Source: JAPKZH01 sp964537875 (GTDB lineage Bacteria; Acidobacteriota; Aminicenantia; Aminicenantales; UBA4085). From it: a stretch of 64,000 bases of DNA. Shown one piece after another: positions 17,505-25,828 of this stretch. Location: the NCBI GenBank assembly GCA_964537875.1, contig CAZIDN010000003.1, positions 62,001 through 126,000 of the forward strand, in the 5' to 3' direction. The notes under the pieces are model-generated. The model searched no databases, was not told the origin of the DNA, and saw nothing but the letters and a program-made list of their open reading frames with translations. Each line of letters begins with the position of its first letter. Position 1 is the stretch's first letter. A program made the position numbers and the translations under genes.

Positions 17505-17888
17505 TCAAATCTTCTCGCCTAGGCCAATGTGCAGGGGGCAGAGTGTTCCGACCGCATAGGCTTCAAGAAGTGCTCGTTTTCTCGGATCTTCTAACTCAAG
17601 AAACTGATAGTTATATCCTTCTTCCCGAAGGATTGCTCCGTTGCCTTTCAGGTAATCATTTATAAACGAAGATGAACCATGAAGATGATTTTTAAGCCTC
17701 TGACGGATTCCATATCTGCCGCGCACGGTCCTTCCTACATGAAGAACAGTCTCATTCTTGCGGATGATATATACACCTGGCTTGGATGGTGCATCAAGGA
17801 GTTGACCGTGAAGGGGGAATGATCGTTTTGTTTGTGCGCACAATTCATCGAATAGCATTTTAATTTCTCGGCTTTCATTATTCATTGC
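17505..17888 (-). CDS. GIY-YIG domain protein
   Basis: A 127-residue protein with a GIY-YIG nuclease-like domain: GVYII at 37-41, HVGRT at 49-53 in place of the canonical YIG, Arg61/Arg63 in GIRQRLKNH, and a Glu108 (LLEAYAV) suited to metal binding. Small GIY-YIG proteins cut DNA or RNA; the target is unknown. I start it at the ATG at 17888, because upstream codons up to 17975 lie inside an attC-like hairpin and give a peptide (KRVELTFARYG) that looks like a read-through of such a site. It sits between two hairpin sites, like a single gene cassette. Confidence 0.7.
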   Translation of the reverse strand, partial: AMNNESREIKMLFDELCAQTKRSFPLHGQLLDAPSKPGVYIIRKNETVLHVGRTVRGRYGIRQRLKNHLHGSSSFINDYLKGNGAILREEGYNYQFLELEDPRKRALLEAYAVGTLCPLHIGLGEKI

Positions 17889-17904
17889 GTCATTTTCTTT
17901 TCTT

Positions 17905-17973
17905 GCCCAACGCCCCGGATGAGTTTCGTTTTGCCCATAGCGGGCAAAAGTGAGCTCCACCCGTTTATTCGGC
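17905..17973 (-). other. attC-like integron recombination site
   Basis: A 69-base imperfect palindrome begins four bases after the stop of the RelA/SpoT-domain gene. Outer boxes: GCCCAAC at 17905-17911 (fits RYYYAAC; its complement GTTGGGC fits GTTRRRY) and ATTCGGC at 17967-17973. Inner boxes CGGATGAG and CTCCACCCG pair with one unpaired extra base, as in true attC sites. The tip is a perfect 8-bp stem TTTTGCCC/GGGCAAAA at 17929-17949. Order, size and position fit attC; no integrase is in the window. Confidence 0.5.
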
Positions 17974-17976
17974 AAT

Positions 17977-19047
17977 TCATTGTTTTCTTTTTGCAGCGGC
18001 AGTAATTATCTGACTTACAATCGCGACAAAATCGTTGATGTCTAGGAAGAAGTTAGGATAGGCACGGCGTAGCTTGTCAATAGGCCCGGCAGACACGAGA
18101 ACCGGCTCTATTTTCTTACCACGTGCGGCCTCTGCCTCGACTTTACCGTAGTCCTTTACTGCTTGCTTAAAGCTGTCTCGATCATAGGGTTTGATCTGAA
18201 CGGTCTGCTTCAGAGAGTTCAGAATAATCAGATGATAATACCAGCTTTTCCCTGAACCCTTGCTCTTCACTATCGAGTCTGCTGCAACAGAGAAACCCTT
18301 CATCTTGTCTAAGGCTTGAAGACCTGCCTCAGCATCAGCAACTGCCTGAAATGTATCCGCCTGCGATAGGTGATTGAAGCGCGGAACTGGAACACACTTC
18401 TCATTATGCGTAAAAGCCGATGAAACTATAGCGAAGAAGTCCAGCCATTCCTTGTCACCTTGCCGAGACTTTAATGCTTGGCCGAGAAATGTACCCATTG
18501 TTTCTACAGCTGTTGCCCATGTGTGCTGTAGCTTCGTACGTATTTGGAGCTCCAATCTTAAACCGTTATAGCTGGGGACCTGTTTGTTCTTATACCTGTA
18601 GACAAAGTGGAGACTTCTGTAGCCGTCTTCACTTCTCGGGTTTTGAATATAATCCTTTTCTTCAATCATTTCATGTGCAAGCCGGCGGCTATTGCGGAAT
18701 TCATCTGCGAGGCTGTAAACATCCTTTACTGAACTAAGGATTGCGCGAAGACCTCCGATATCCTGCATGGTTGTTAGTTTCATGGCATGATATCTTTTCA
18801 GCTTGTCGATGATGGTTGGCATGCGTTTGAGACGCTGGGCAGCCATTGGTTCATGGGAGAATCTCTTGAGCTTGCCTCTTAAGTTCGCCTGGAAGGTATT
18901 GATTGGATAGGCATGGCAGGCGCGCCATCTATCAGCCAGATCTCTCGCCCACTGGAGTTCCTCGGGGGACGGATTGTCTTGAATAAGGATCTGCCCCGCC
19001 TTATTGATTTGGTTTTTCGACTCTTTAGGGACAGGAGAAAACGCCAT
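17977..19047 (-). CDS. Stand-alone RelA/SpoT-domain nucleotidyltransferase-like protein
   Basis: A 356-residue protein with a (p)ppGpp-synthetase-type domain and no HD hydrolase domain. Motifs: RMPTIIDKLKR at about 75-85, Asp96 in MQDIGGLRAI, GYRSLH at 142-147, and ELQIRTKLQHTWATAVE at 166-182. The catalytic-type residues seem intact. A C-terminal region of about 160 residues (ending LRRAYPNFFLDINDF) belongs to the same long family. It may make alarmones or modify another target as toxic small alarmone synthetases do; neither is proven. It is the first gene of the island, has a strong AAGGAG signal, and is followed at once by an attC-like site. Confidence 0.8.
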   Translation of the reverse strand: MAFSPVPKESKNQINKAGQILIQDNPSPEELQWARDLADRWRACHAYPINTFQANLRGKLKRFSHEPMAAQRLKRMPTIIDKLKRYHAMKLTTMQDIGGLRAILSSVKDVYSLADEFRNSRRLAHEMIEEKDYIQNPRSEDGYRSLHFVYRYKNKQVPSYNGLRLELQIRTKLQHTWATAVETMGTFLGQALKSRQGDKEWLDFFAIVSSAFTHNEKCVPVPRFNHLSQADTFQAVADAEAGLQALDKMKGFSVAADSIVKSKGSGKSWYYHLIILNSLKQTVQIKPYDRDSFKQAVKDYGKVEAEAARGKKIEPVLVSAGPIDKLRRAYPNFFLDINDFVAIVSQIITAAAKRKQ

Positions 19048-19447
19048 CGATAAACCTCTTATCTCCTTAAAATATTACAAATACTAAAAGACTCCGTTCA
19101 TCTCTCTATGCCGAACGCTTGGGACGAGCAGCGAGCAGCGCCACCGCCTCTGCTATCGGGCCCCACCTTCCCCCTCTTGGTTGCCGCAGGACGCAAAATG
19201 CGGATGCGGAGAATCGCCGCGACGCATTCGCGCACAATTGGAATAGCGGTCGACAGATATTCTATCTCAGGCCCCTTCGATTGGCTATCTAACTTTTAAC
19301 ATAAAGCACGCTTTTCTTGATTCATATCTCCTTTAATTCACGTCGTATATTATGCGATTCCATCGAATGTCCCCGCAAAACTGTAGTATTATCTTAAAAT
19401 TATTCATGCTTGATTGCAAGCCGCTTCTGACGTTTTTCATTCAGAAC
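19048..19447. other. 400-base intergenic stretch, no gene seen
   Basis: No credible coding frame. It holds a GC-rich segment (19110-19260) with several short inverted repeats such as GCGGCGATTCTCCGC on the minus strand, then an AT-rich part (19300-19440). The box GTTCGGC near 19110 (minus strand) resembles the end of an attC site but I could not find its partner. Confidence 0.4.
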
Positions 19448-19585
19448 TTAGGGGATCGCATCAACCTTCTTGCCCATCTGCATCTTCTGATGACCGAAGG
19501 CGGGGCGGACAATGCAGGAGTAATCCATCCAGATCACCGAGGCGAAAGTGCAGCCGCGGCCAGCGCCGCCGAAAACGAAATTCTT
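19448..19585 (-). pseudogene. C-terminal remnant of an unrecognised protein
   Basis: The minus strand is open for 45 codons ending in TAA at 19448, reading KNFVFGGAGRGCTFASV, then IWMDYSCIVRP and a GKKVDAIP end. The composition looks coding. A shorter relative ends at 15234. It is spliced directly to the end of the amidohydrolase remnant, so both are debris. Confidence 0.5.
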
Positions 19586-19716
19586 GTCTTTAACTTCAGT
19601 CGGAAAAACCTTACCGCATTGTTATAGAAGATATCACGTTTTTGCTCTGGCGTTAAGAAATCGGCGGATTCGATGCTTTCCACAGCCAGGCGGATGGATT
19701 CCGGCCAAGCCATATT
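19576..19716. repeat. Direct repeat copy A (amidohydrolase 3' end)
   Basis: This segment matches 21755-21915 in the same orientation with scattered differences and one insertion of about 18-20 bases near 21882. Both copies encode, on the minus strand, the end LTPEQKRDIFYNNAVRFFRLK of an amidohydrolase. In this copy the stop codon is lost (TTA instead of TGA). Confidence 0.75.
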
Positions 19717-19965
19717 ATTGGAGCCGAACATGATCCGTCTCCCGTCGCCGGCCTCAACGAGCCGCCGCAAATAAGCGTGAAACTCTTTGCGAGGGACGAG
19801 CCAGTCGATCGCTCCCGTATCGACATAGACCTGCGGATAATAATCGAGAAGTGCGATCATTTCGTCCAAGAGAGGCCATCCGGCGATCTCAGTCCAAAAG
19901 CCGGGGATAATTAGGTCGGGACGGCTGCTTTCCATATTTGATACCTGGAATTTAGGCAGGAGCAT
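19587..19965 (-). pseudogene. 5'-truncated amidohydrolase fragment
   Basis: The C-terminal third of an amidohydrolase_2 TIM-barrel enzyme: AGWPLLDEMIALL, YVDTGAIDW, RIMFGSNNMAWPE and DIFYNNAVRFF. The metal-binding N-terminal part is absent, and the usual GSD aspartate is Asn here. Intact relatives are about 300 residues or more. The frame runs on past the true end into foreign sequence because the stop is mutated. No product is expected to work. Confidence 0.75.
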
Positions 19966-19984
19966 AAAGCAGATCGTATTGTTA

Positions 19985-20029
19985 TTGACAATTAGTCTAC
20001 TTTTTAGTAGTCTACTCTAGAGTAGACTA
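19985..20029 (+). promoter_or_regulatory. Promoter/operator of the DUF234 ATPase gene
   Basis: A TTGACA at 19985-19990 is followed by a perfect 22-bp palindrome TAGTCTACTCTAGAGTAGACTA (20008-20029), positioned where a -10 box would be. A half site TAGTCTAC lies at 19993-20000. The ATPase ATG is 20 bases further on. The arrangement suggests an operator blocking the promoter; the binding protein is unknown. Confidence 0.55.
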
Positions 20030-20048
20030 ATATCAAATAAGGGTGATA

Positions 20049-21467
20049 ATGAAATTCGTCAACAGAGAACGGGAGATGGGCGCCCTAGAGAAATTCTGGC
20101 AGGCTAATGAAGCGCAGCTTGTCGTCATTTATGGAAAAAGGCGCATTGGCAAAACAGAGTTGATCAAACAGTTTATCAAAGGAAAGCCGCACGTTTATTT
20201 TTTGGCTCAGAGAATAAATGATAAAGAAAACCTGAGGCTGCTCGGCGAGGCGTTCGGCGAATTCTATTCGGATGATATTTTGAAGAGAGCGGGCTTTCAG
20301 GAGTGGAAATGGTTTTTCGAATATGCCAAGAATCATATCAAAGACCAAATGGTCCTTGTCTTTGATGAGTTTCCGTATCTTGCCGAGGCCAATAAAGGAA
20401 TTTCATCTATTTTTCAAGCCGGGTGGGATGAGCACCTAAAAAATATCCCAGTGTTTCTTATCCTTTGCGGCTCGAGCATCGGCATGATGGAGGATGAAGT
20501 GCTCTCCCAGAAGGCGCCTCTTTTTGGCCGAAGGACAGGTCAGATATTTCTTAAGCCTTTTTCCTTCTCCGATGCCGGCAAGTTTTATCCCGGCCTGGCT
20601 TTTGAGCGCTGCCTGGAATTCTTTGCCATCGCCGGAGGAAACCCGAGCTATTTAAAAAGATTCAGCCCTAACATCTCACCGGATAGGAATATGGTTGAGA
20701 ACATCCTCCAGCCCGAGGCCTTTCTTTATGAAGAGGTGGAGTTTATTCTGCGCGAGGAACTCAGGGAGCCACGGAACTATTTTGCCATCTTAAAAGCCAT
20801 CGCTTTGGGGAAAAATAAGTTCGGAGAGATCGTGAATGAGACGGGACTCGCGAAAGGCATTTTGCACAAGTACTTATTCATCCTTGAAGACCTCCGCCTC
20901 ATTCAAAAAGAAGTCCCCGTTACAGAGAAGAACCCCTTAAAATCAAGAAAGGGACTGTATAAGCTTCAGGATCAATTTATCAGATTCTGGTTCAGGTTCG
21001 TTCTGCCCAACAAGAGAAACATTGAAGAGGGGACGACCGATTATGTTATTAAAAAAATAAAAAATGATTTTCCTGCACTTGTTGCCGACAATTATGAGAC
21101 TCTATGCCAGGAAATTATACGGAGCCATGAAGACAAATTATTCCCGCTAGAACGCATCGGCCGCTGGTGGAATAGGAATGAAGAAATTGACCTTGTTGCC
21201 CTAAATGAGGGAGAGAAGAAAATTCTTTTTGGCGAAGCAAAATGGAGTAATAAATCTGTCGGGATCGATATATACGAGGATCTAAAGCGGAAGTCGCAAC
21301 TTGTCGATTGGAATAGGGATGGAAGGACTGAATACTTTTGCCTATTTTCAAAAAGCGGGTTTACGGAGAATTTGTTGAAAATCGCCAAAAAGGAGAAAAT
21401 TGTACTATTTCAGAAGGATAGGTTCATCGAGCAAGGGCGAGGCGACGAAAGAAATCTGGTATTATGA
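20049..21467 (+). CDS. ATPase_2/DUF234-family ATP-binding protein
   Basis: A 472-residue protein of the archaeal-type ATPase family with C-terminal DUF234. Walker A YGKRRIGKTEL is at about 28-38, Walker B MVLVFDEFPYL at about 105-115. A winged-helix part (LAKGILHKYLFILEDLRLI) follows. The DUF234 region carries a PD-(D/E)xK-like core EIDLVALN...ILFGEAKW. The family is widespread, often horizontally acquired, and its role is unknown. ATG 20049 is preferred to GTG 20043. Its last codons overlap the HsdM remnant and may be a replaced tail. It is flanked by direct repeats and has its own palindromic operator. Confidence 0.8.
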   Translation: MKFVNREREMGALEKFWQANEAQLVVIYGKRRIGKTELIKQFIKGKPHVYFLAQRINDKENLRLLGEAFGEFYSDDILKRAGFQEWKWFFEYAKNHIKDQMVLVFDEFPYLAEANKGISSIFQAGWDEHLKNIPVFLILCGSSIGMMEDEVLSQKAPLFGRRTGQIFLKPFSFSDAGKFYPGLAFERCLEFFAIAGGNPSYLKRFSPNISPDRNMVENILQPEAFLYEEVEFILREELREPRNYFAILKAIALGKNKFGEIVNETGLAKGILHKYLFILEDLRLIQKEVPVTEKNPLKSRKGLYKLQDQFIRFWFRFVLPNKRNIEEGTTDYVIKKIKNDFPALVADNYETLCQEIIRSHEDKLFPLERIGRWWNRNEEIDLVALNEGEKKILFGEAKWSNKSVGIDIYEDLKRKSQLVDWNRDGRTEYFCLFSKSGFTENLLKIAKKEKIVLFQKDRFIEQGRGDERNLVL

Positions 21468-21741
21468 TTTTTCAGACCTCAATATAACCAAAAAACAGCC
21501 GCTGACCTTGGAGCATTTTGACGACTTTTTCAAGTTGCTGCCTGAGCGGGCGGCGAGCGAGCAGTCCTGGAAAGTGCCGATAGAAGAGATTGAGGCGAGA
21601 AACTATGACATCAAGGCCGTCAATCCCAATAGAAAAAGTGTGGAAGATACGCGAACGCCGGAAGAGTTGATCGCAATCATCGAAGAGCAGCAAGTGGAGA
21701 TTGCGAAAGCGATAAGAATGCTAAAAGAAAAGGGCATTTAG
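21445..21741 (+). pseudogene. C-terminal fragment of a type I restriction methylase (HsdM)
   Basis: From 21445 the frame reads KEIWYYDFSDLNITKKQPL, then hallmark HsdM tail sequence (DDFFKLLPERA, SWKVPIEEIEARNYD, LKAVNPN-like) and the coiled end EELIAIIEEQQVEIAKAI. An HsdM subunit normally has about 500 residues, so over 400 are missing, including the methylase motifs. No HsdS or HsdR is nearby. The junction with the ATPase gene lies at about 21445. Confidence 0.7.
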
Positions 21742-21754
21742 GATTCATCCAAAT

Positions 21755-21915
21755 CGAAATTCTTGTTTTTCACTTCAGCCGGAAAAACCTTACGGCGTTG
21801 TTATAGAAGATATCACGTTTCTGCTCCGGAGTCAGGAAATCGGCGGATTCGATGCTTTCAACAGCCAGGCGGATGGATTCCACGCCCGGAACCGAGATTT
21901 GCCAAGCGATATAAT
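21755..21915. repeat. Direct repeat copy B (amidohydrolase 3' end)
   Basis: Second copy of the segment at 19576-19716. On the minus strand it ends FYNNAVRFFRLK with an intact TGA. An extra 18-20 bases at about 21882-21901 interrupt it. The two copies bracket the ATPase gene and the HsdM scar. Confidence 0.75.
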
Positions 21916-21992
21916 AAAGGAAAATCTTGTAACACGGATCCTATCGGGATCACAAGAAAGTGTCCTATTAAGGATTCGAATGGGGAATCGCC

Positions 21993-23135
21993 ATGAAAAC
22001 CGGCGTTAAATCGTTTTTCATTTTTTGTCTCTTAGTCGCGATGTCGGTCGTCATCTTCGCCTCTGTCCGGGGCGGCCAGTTTAAGGTCAAAACCGAGAAA
22101 GAGCTCACGGTCGTCACGAACGGCCGGAAGCCCGACTCACCGAAGGGCACGGCGACCAAGCTCATCCTCGAAGAGATCTATACCGTCGGCGGCGGGGATT
22201 CGCCCGAAGAATCGTTCGCCGAGATCGTGGCCCTGGATGTCCTCAAAGATGGGACGGCGTATGTTCTCGACATGAAAGACAACCGGGTCAAAATCTTCGA
22301 CGTCCGGGGCAAGTTCCTCCGGGCTTTCGGCAGGAAAGGCCAGGGGCCGGGGGAATTGAACCAGCCGGTGGGTCTCATCATCACGACGGAGAACGAAGTC
22401 CTCGTTGAAGACGTCCTCAACCAGCGTCTGGCCGTATTCACCCTCGACGGAAAGTTTCTGCGGCATATCTCCACAGCGAAAGCCCTTGGACTCTCCGGGA
22501 TCAAGATAGACCGACGGGGCTTGATCGTCGCTCGTTCCATGGGCCTGGGCGATGCCGGCAAGGTGTTCATGGACGTCAAGACGTACGACAAGGACCTCAA
22601 TCCGAAGATTAAGCTGGCGGCCGTCGAGTTCCCGATTTCCTTGCAGAGTAAGCTCAATCCGTTCTCGGCGATGACCCTGCTTTATGAGTTGGACGGCCAA
22701 GGCCGCCTGTATCTCGGCAGCCAAAGAGGCTATGAGATCAAGGTCCTCTCCCTGGAAGGTGAGCTCGTCAAGACGATCAGGCGGGATTACGATCCCGTCG
22801 CCATCACCAAAGAGGACAAAGACGAGATGCTGAAGCTGATCCCAAACATCTCCGGCGTCAATGTCAAAGACATGATCCAGTTCCCGGAGGTTTTCCCTCC
22901 TTACGGCAATTTCGTCCTGGCTGACGAGGGCCGGCTCCTGGTGCGGACGTATGAAAAGGGACGGGTGAAAAAAGAATTTTACTGGGACGTTTTCGACGCC
23001 GAAGGGCGCTTTGTCGCCAAGGTTCCCATCGCGCACGAAATTCTGCTCTGGCGTGACGGGAAAGTTTATTTCATCGTGGAAAATGAGGATGGATACAAAG
23101 TCCTCAAGTGCTTCCGGGCCCGCTGGGAGAAGTAG
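21993..23135 (+). CDS. Secreted 6-bladed beta-propeller protein (1)
   Basis: A 380-residue protein with a signal-type N-terminus (KSFFIFCLLVAMSVVIFASV) and NHL-like repeats of the 6-bladed beta-propeller family. The family hallmark GRKGQGPGELNQP sits in an early blade. Repeats such as VKIFDVRGKFLRAF and LAVFTLDGKFLRHI mark successive blades. It should be periplasmic or surface-bound. Its molecular role is unknown; such propellers often bind ligands or partners. The ATG at 21993 has GGGGA upstream. A paralogue follows on the same strand. Confidence 0.8.
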   Translation: MKTGVKSFFIFCLLVAMSVVIFASVRGGQFKVKTEKELTVVTNGRKPDSPKGTATKLILEEIYTVGGGDSPEESFAEIVALDVLKDGTAYVLDMKDNRVKIFDVRGKFLRAFGRKGQGPGELNQPVGLIITTENEVLVEDVLNQRLAVFTLDGKFLRHISTAKALGLSGIKIDRRGLIVARSMGLGDAGKVFMDVKTYDKDLNPKIKLAAVEFPISLQSKLNPFSAMTLLYELDGQGRLYLGSQRGYEIKVLSLEGELVKTIRRDYDPVAITKEDKDEMLKLIPNISGVNVKDMIQFPEVFPPYGNFVLADEGRLLVRTYEKGRVKKEFYWDVFDAEGRFVAKVPIAHEILLWRDGKVYFIVENEDGYKVLKCFRARWEK

Positions 23136-23218
23136 AGCTTCTTATTCTTCTATTTGACAATTCGGGGAGATCGAGGCATCATGAGGCGAGAAGGACGGGA
23201 TTGACGAGGCGACTTGAT

Positions 23219-24241
23219 ATGCGTAGTTCTCCAGACTCTGCTCGAAAGTCCGACCGCTTCGTTCCCTGTGTGGTTTGTCTTGTATTTCTTGCGATAACGA
23301 GAGGTTTCTCATTCGATCAGACAAGAAAGTTGCTCGTTTCCGCGAAAACGGTTGAAGACGCCTTCGAAAAAGTCTCTGACATTCAGCTCGAGACCCTTCC
23401 TGAGTGCGCCATTTCTTTCATCACAGACCTGGCTGTCGATACCGAAGGACGCTATTTGATCGCCGATGGCTGGCAGTCGAGGGGCGTCTACATATTTTCT
23501 CGAGAAGGCAAGTTCATCCGTGAGCTGGGCCGGCGGGGTCAGGGTCCCGGCGAATATCAAACTCCGGTCAGCATCGCGGTCGGCGCGAATGGAGATGTTT
23601 GGGTGGCCGATTTCAGCGGAAATCGGATTTTGGTCTACGACAAGGAATGGAGATTTAAGCGTGCGATCCTCGGTCAGCCGCGAATACTCTATTTTCTTCA
23701 CCTCAATAGCAAAGACGAGATTTACATGTACAGGAGCCAGGCGAATCCCTTGAAGCCGGACACGTCCGATACGATTTTTCGATATGACCGAGATGGCCGT
23801 AAAATATCATCATTCGCTCCTTTTCCGGAAGAGGCGCTCAAGGTGAAATTCTGGGCCGGAAACGACGGCATGGACATCGATAAGGATGATTTTATTTACG
23901 AAATGAATCCTTTATCTTATCGAATCCGGAAGTTCGCCCCCGACGGAAGTCACATTACCTCATTCGCTCGGACGACCAAGCTTTTTAGGATAGTGACGAA
24001 AGAAGGAGTAACGCCCCTCATCGTGAACGGTCCCTTTTGTCTCGAGAAGGGTTTTATTGTCGCCCAAGTCAATAAGCATCTTGAGATTTATGACACCGGC
24101 GGTCATTTCGTTGTCGGCGAGATCCCGTTCTCTCGAAGGATCATCGGATCTCGGGGGAATTGCCTCTATGCCGAAGCTTCGGACGATGATGCCAACCTCG
24201 AGGGCAACCCGAGAATCTTGGCTTATAGACTTATCCACTAG
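23219..24241 (+). CDS. Secreted 6-bladed beta-propeller protein (2)
   Basis: A 340-residue paralogue of the preceding gene. The start at 23219 gives a plausible signal (FVPCVVCLVFLAITRGFS); the longer open frame from 23108 overlaps the upstream gene and adds a non-signal leader. The family motif GRRGQGPGEYQTP and blade repeats (GVYIFSREGKFIREL, ILVYDKEWRF) are clear. It is convergent with the third propeller gene at 24294-25424; 52 bases between them show no clear terminator. Confidence 0.75.
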   Translation: MRSSPDSARKSDRFVPCVVCLVFLAITRGFSFDQTRKLLVSAKTVEDAFEKVSDIQLETLPECAISFITDLAVDTEGRYLIADGWQSRGVYIFSREGKFIRELGRRGQGPGEYQTPVSIAVGANGDVWVADFSGNRILVYDKEWRFKRAILGQPRILYFLHLNSKDEIYMYRSQANPLKPDTSDTIFRYDRDGRKISSFAPFPEEALKVKFWAGNDGMDIDKDDFIYEMNPLSYRIRKFAPDGSHITSFARTTKLFRIVTKEGVTPLIVNGPFCLEKGFIVAQVNKHLEIYDTGGHFVVGEIPFSRRIIGSRGNCLYAEASDDDANLEGNPRILAYRLIH

Positions 24242-24293
24242 AACTTGGGCGGCGTCCAAAGAATCCTTCCTGCAGGCGTCAGTAAAAATAAGT

Positions 24294-25424
24294 TTAATCC
24301 TCGAGCTTGTACTTGCCGATGCTTTTAAAGCCTTCGGCATCTTCATCAATCATATAGAGAAAAACGCCGCGGACGACGATGAAACCCGGGTTAAGATAGC
24401 GCTCCGCAAATCCGCCCGGAAACTCCAGGTAAAAGCAGTCAATATAGCGTCCGTCTTTGTCGAAGACGTCCACCAAACGGTTCTTTCCGGCATCCTTTGT
24501 CGATGTCACGGCCCACAATCGATCACCTTGGACAAGGAGAGTCCGGATATCGTCATAATATTTGCTCGAACGTAAGGTATATCCCTGGGGTTTTTTTGCG
24601 AGCGGATCTTCGGCCACGACGATGCGTTTATACTTCCGACTGAAAATCCTTTCTATGACTTTTTTCGTTATGTTGAACTGAACAATCCTGTATTCCGAAG
24701 TGTGATGGACGAAAATTTGGTCAGGCTCTCTCATGGCATAACCGAAGTTCGCCCACCAATACCAGATGCCTTGATTCACAAAATAGAACCGTCGTGAAAA
24801 TTCTACGGCCTTTTTGATCTCCTTGAGGTCCGCGGAGAATTCCTCGAGATTAATCGGCACATCCATTTCCCCGCCGTTTACCGGCCTTTTCTCAAGAGGA
24901 GGCATGATGGGTCGGAAGATCCACATTTTCCCGCCGAGTCCGAAATGCCCGTCTGTGTGAATGACGTCTGTCTTCACTTCTTCAAGCAGCCGTCCGGCGC
25001 GATCGAAGACCATAAATTTCGGCGGCGAGATGGCCAGGACGATGATCTTGTCTTTCATGATAACGGCCGTCGTCCTCATGCTCGCCTCACCAGGCCCTTG
25101 GCCGGGCCGGACCATCTTGGCAACAAACCTTCCGTTTTCATCATACTTATGCAAGGAGAAATCATCATAGAAATAAATCGCCCCGTCCTCACCGACCTGA
25201 AGATCATAGGGGCCCCGGAAGATCGTCTCCTTCCCATCATCCCTGATTCTCATGGCCTCTTTCAGGATGATCGTCCGGCCGGCGTTTTTGGATAAGGGCT
25301 TATCCGGATTTTGGACAAGCTGCTGGCCGGCGGCTGAAATCGTCGCCCATAAGGCCAGAGCGCAATAAGACAAAATCGTCCGAAAAAGCAGTCCTTTCAG
25401 GCGAACTTCGTTGCTATTGCCCAT
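24294..25424 (-). CDS. Secreted 6-bladed beta-propeller protein (3)
   Basis: A 376-residue propeller. The ATG at 25424 follows GGGAGGGG, which decides the start. The N-terminus is a signal (LLFRTILSYCALALWATISAAG), then QLVQNPDKPLSKNAGRTIIL, which is nearly repeated in propeller 4 (QVIENPEKPLSAKAGRVIQL). The family motif is VRPGQGPGEA. The close pair 3/4 lies in opposite orientation around a MITE-bearing intergenic region. Confidence 0.75.
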   Translation of the reverse strand: MGNSNEVRLKGLLFRTILSYCALALWATISAAGQQLVQNPDKPLSKNAGRTIILKEAMRIRDDGKETIFRGPYDLQVGEDGAIYFYDDFSLHKYDENGRFVAKMVRPGQGPGEASMRTTAVIMKDKIIVLAISPPKFMVFDRAGRLLEEVKTDVIHTDGHFGLGGKMWIFRPIMPPLEKRPVNGGEMDVPINLEEFSADLKEIKKAVEFSRRFYFVNQGIWYWWANFGYAMREPDQIFVHHTSEYRIVQFNITKKVIERIFSRKYKRIVVAEDPLAKKPQGYTLRSSKYYDDIRTLLVQGDRLWAVTSTKDAGKNRLVDVFDKDGRYIDCFYLEFPGGFAERYLNPGFIVVRGVFLYMIDEDAEGFKSIGKYKLED

Positions 25425-25484
25425 CGCACATCCCCTCCCTGAAGCATATAATTCATAAAGCAAAATATGGGCGAATGATCTCAA

Positions 25485-25828
25485 CGGAAGTCAACTGCGG
25501 CTTCGCCCTCATTATCTAATACTTAAGATCCGGCCTAAAGGTTAAGCATGAATTTTAGGAAGAGGCGGGTTCAGGCCGATGATTGGATCATCAATCACCT
25601 TAAGTTAATATTGAACATGATGCTGTAAACAAAGCAAGACTGGCAATTATAGATATTAAAGTGGAAGGGAGCACAGTTGTTACAAGGACTACGGAGTAAA
25701 ATGATGGTTATAAACTCCTGGGGATTGAGGAAGACTATGGTATTTGTGTGATTTGGATTTTAAATCATAGAAAAAGGTCCCGCAAGTAACATTCGAAGAT
25801 TTAGCCGAGAAAATTGATATTATCTATC
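25485..25828 (+). pseudogene. AT-rich region with remnants of small genes
   Basis: No intact gene. Near 25606-25700 a frame reads NIEHDAVNKARLAIIDIKVE and ends TTE-stop (33 codons). From about 25778 a second frame reads VTFEDLAEKIDIIY and runs into the MITE at 25829; removing the element and one target copy continues the frame as HKLHGINNFDKIIFLIRGD to a stop near 26085. Neither protein is recognised. Confidence 0.4.
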
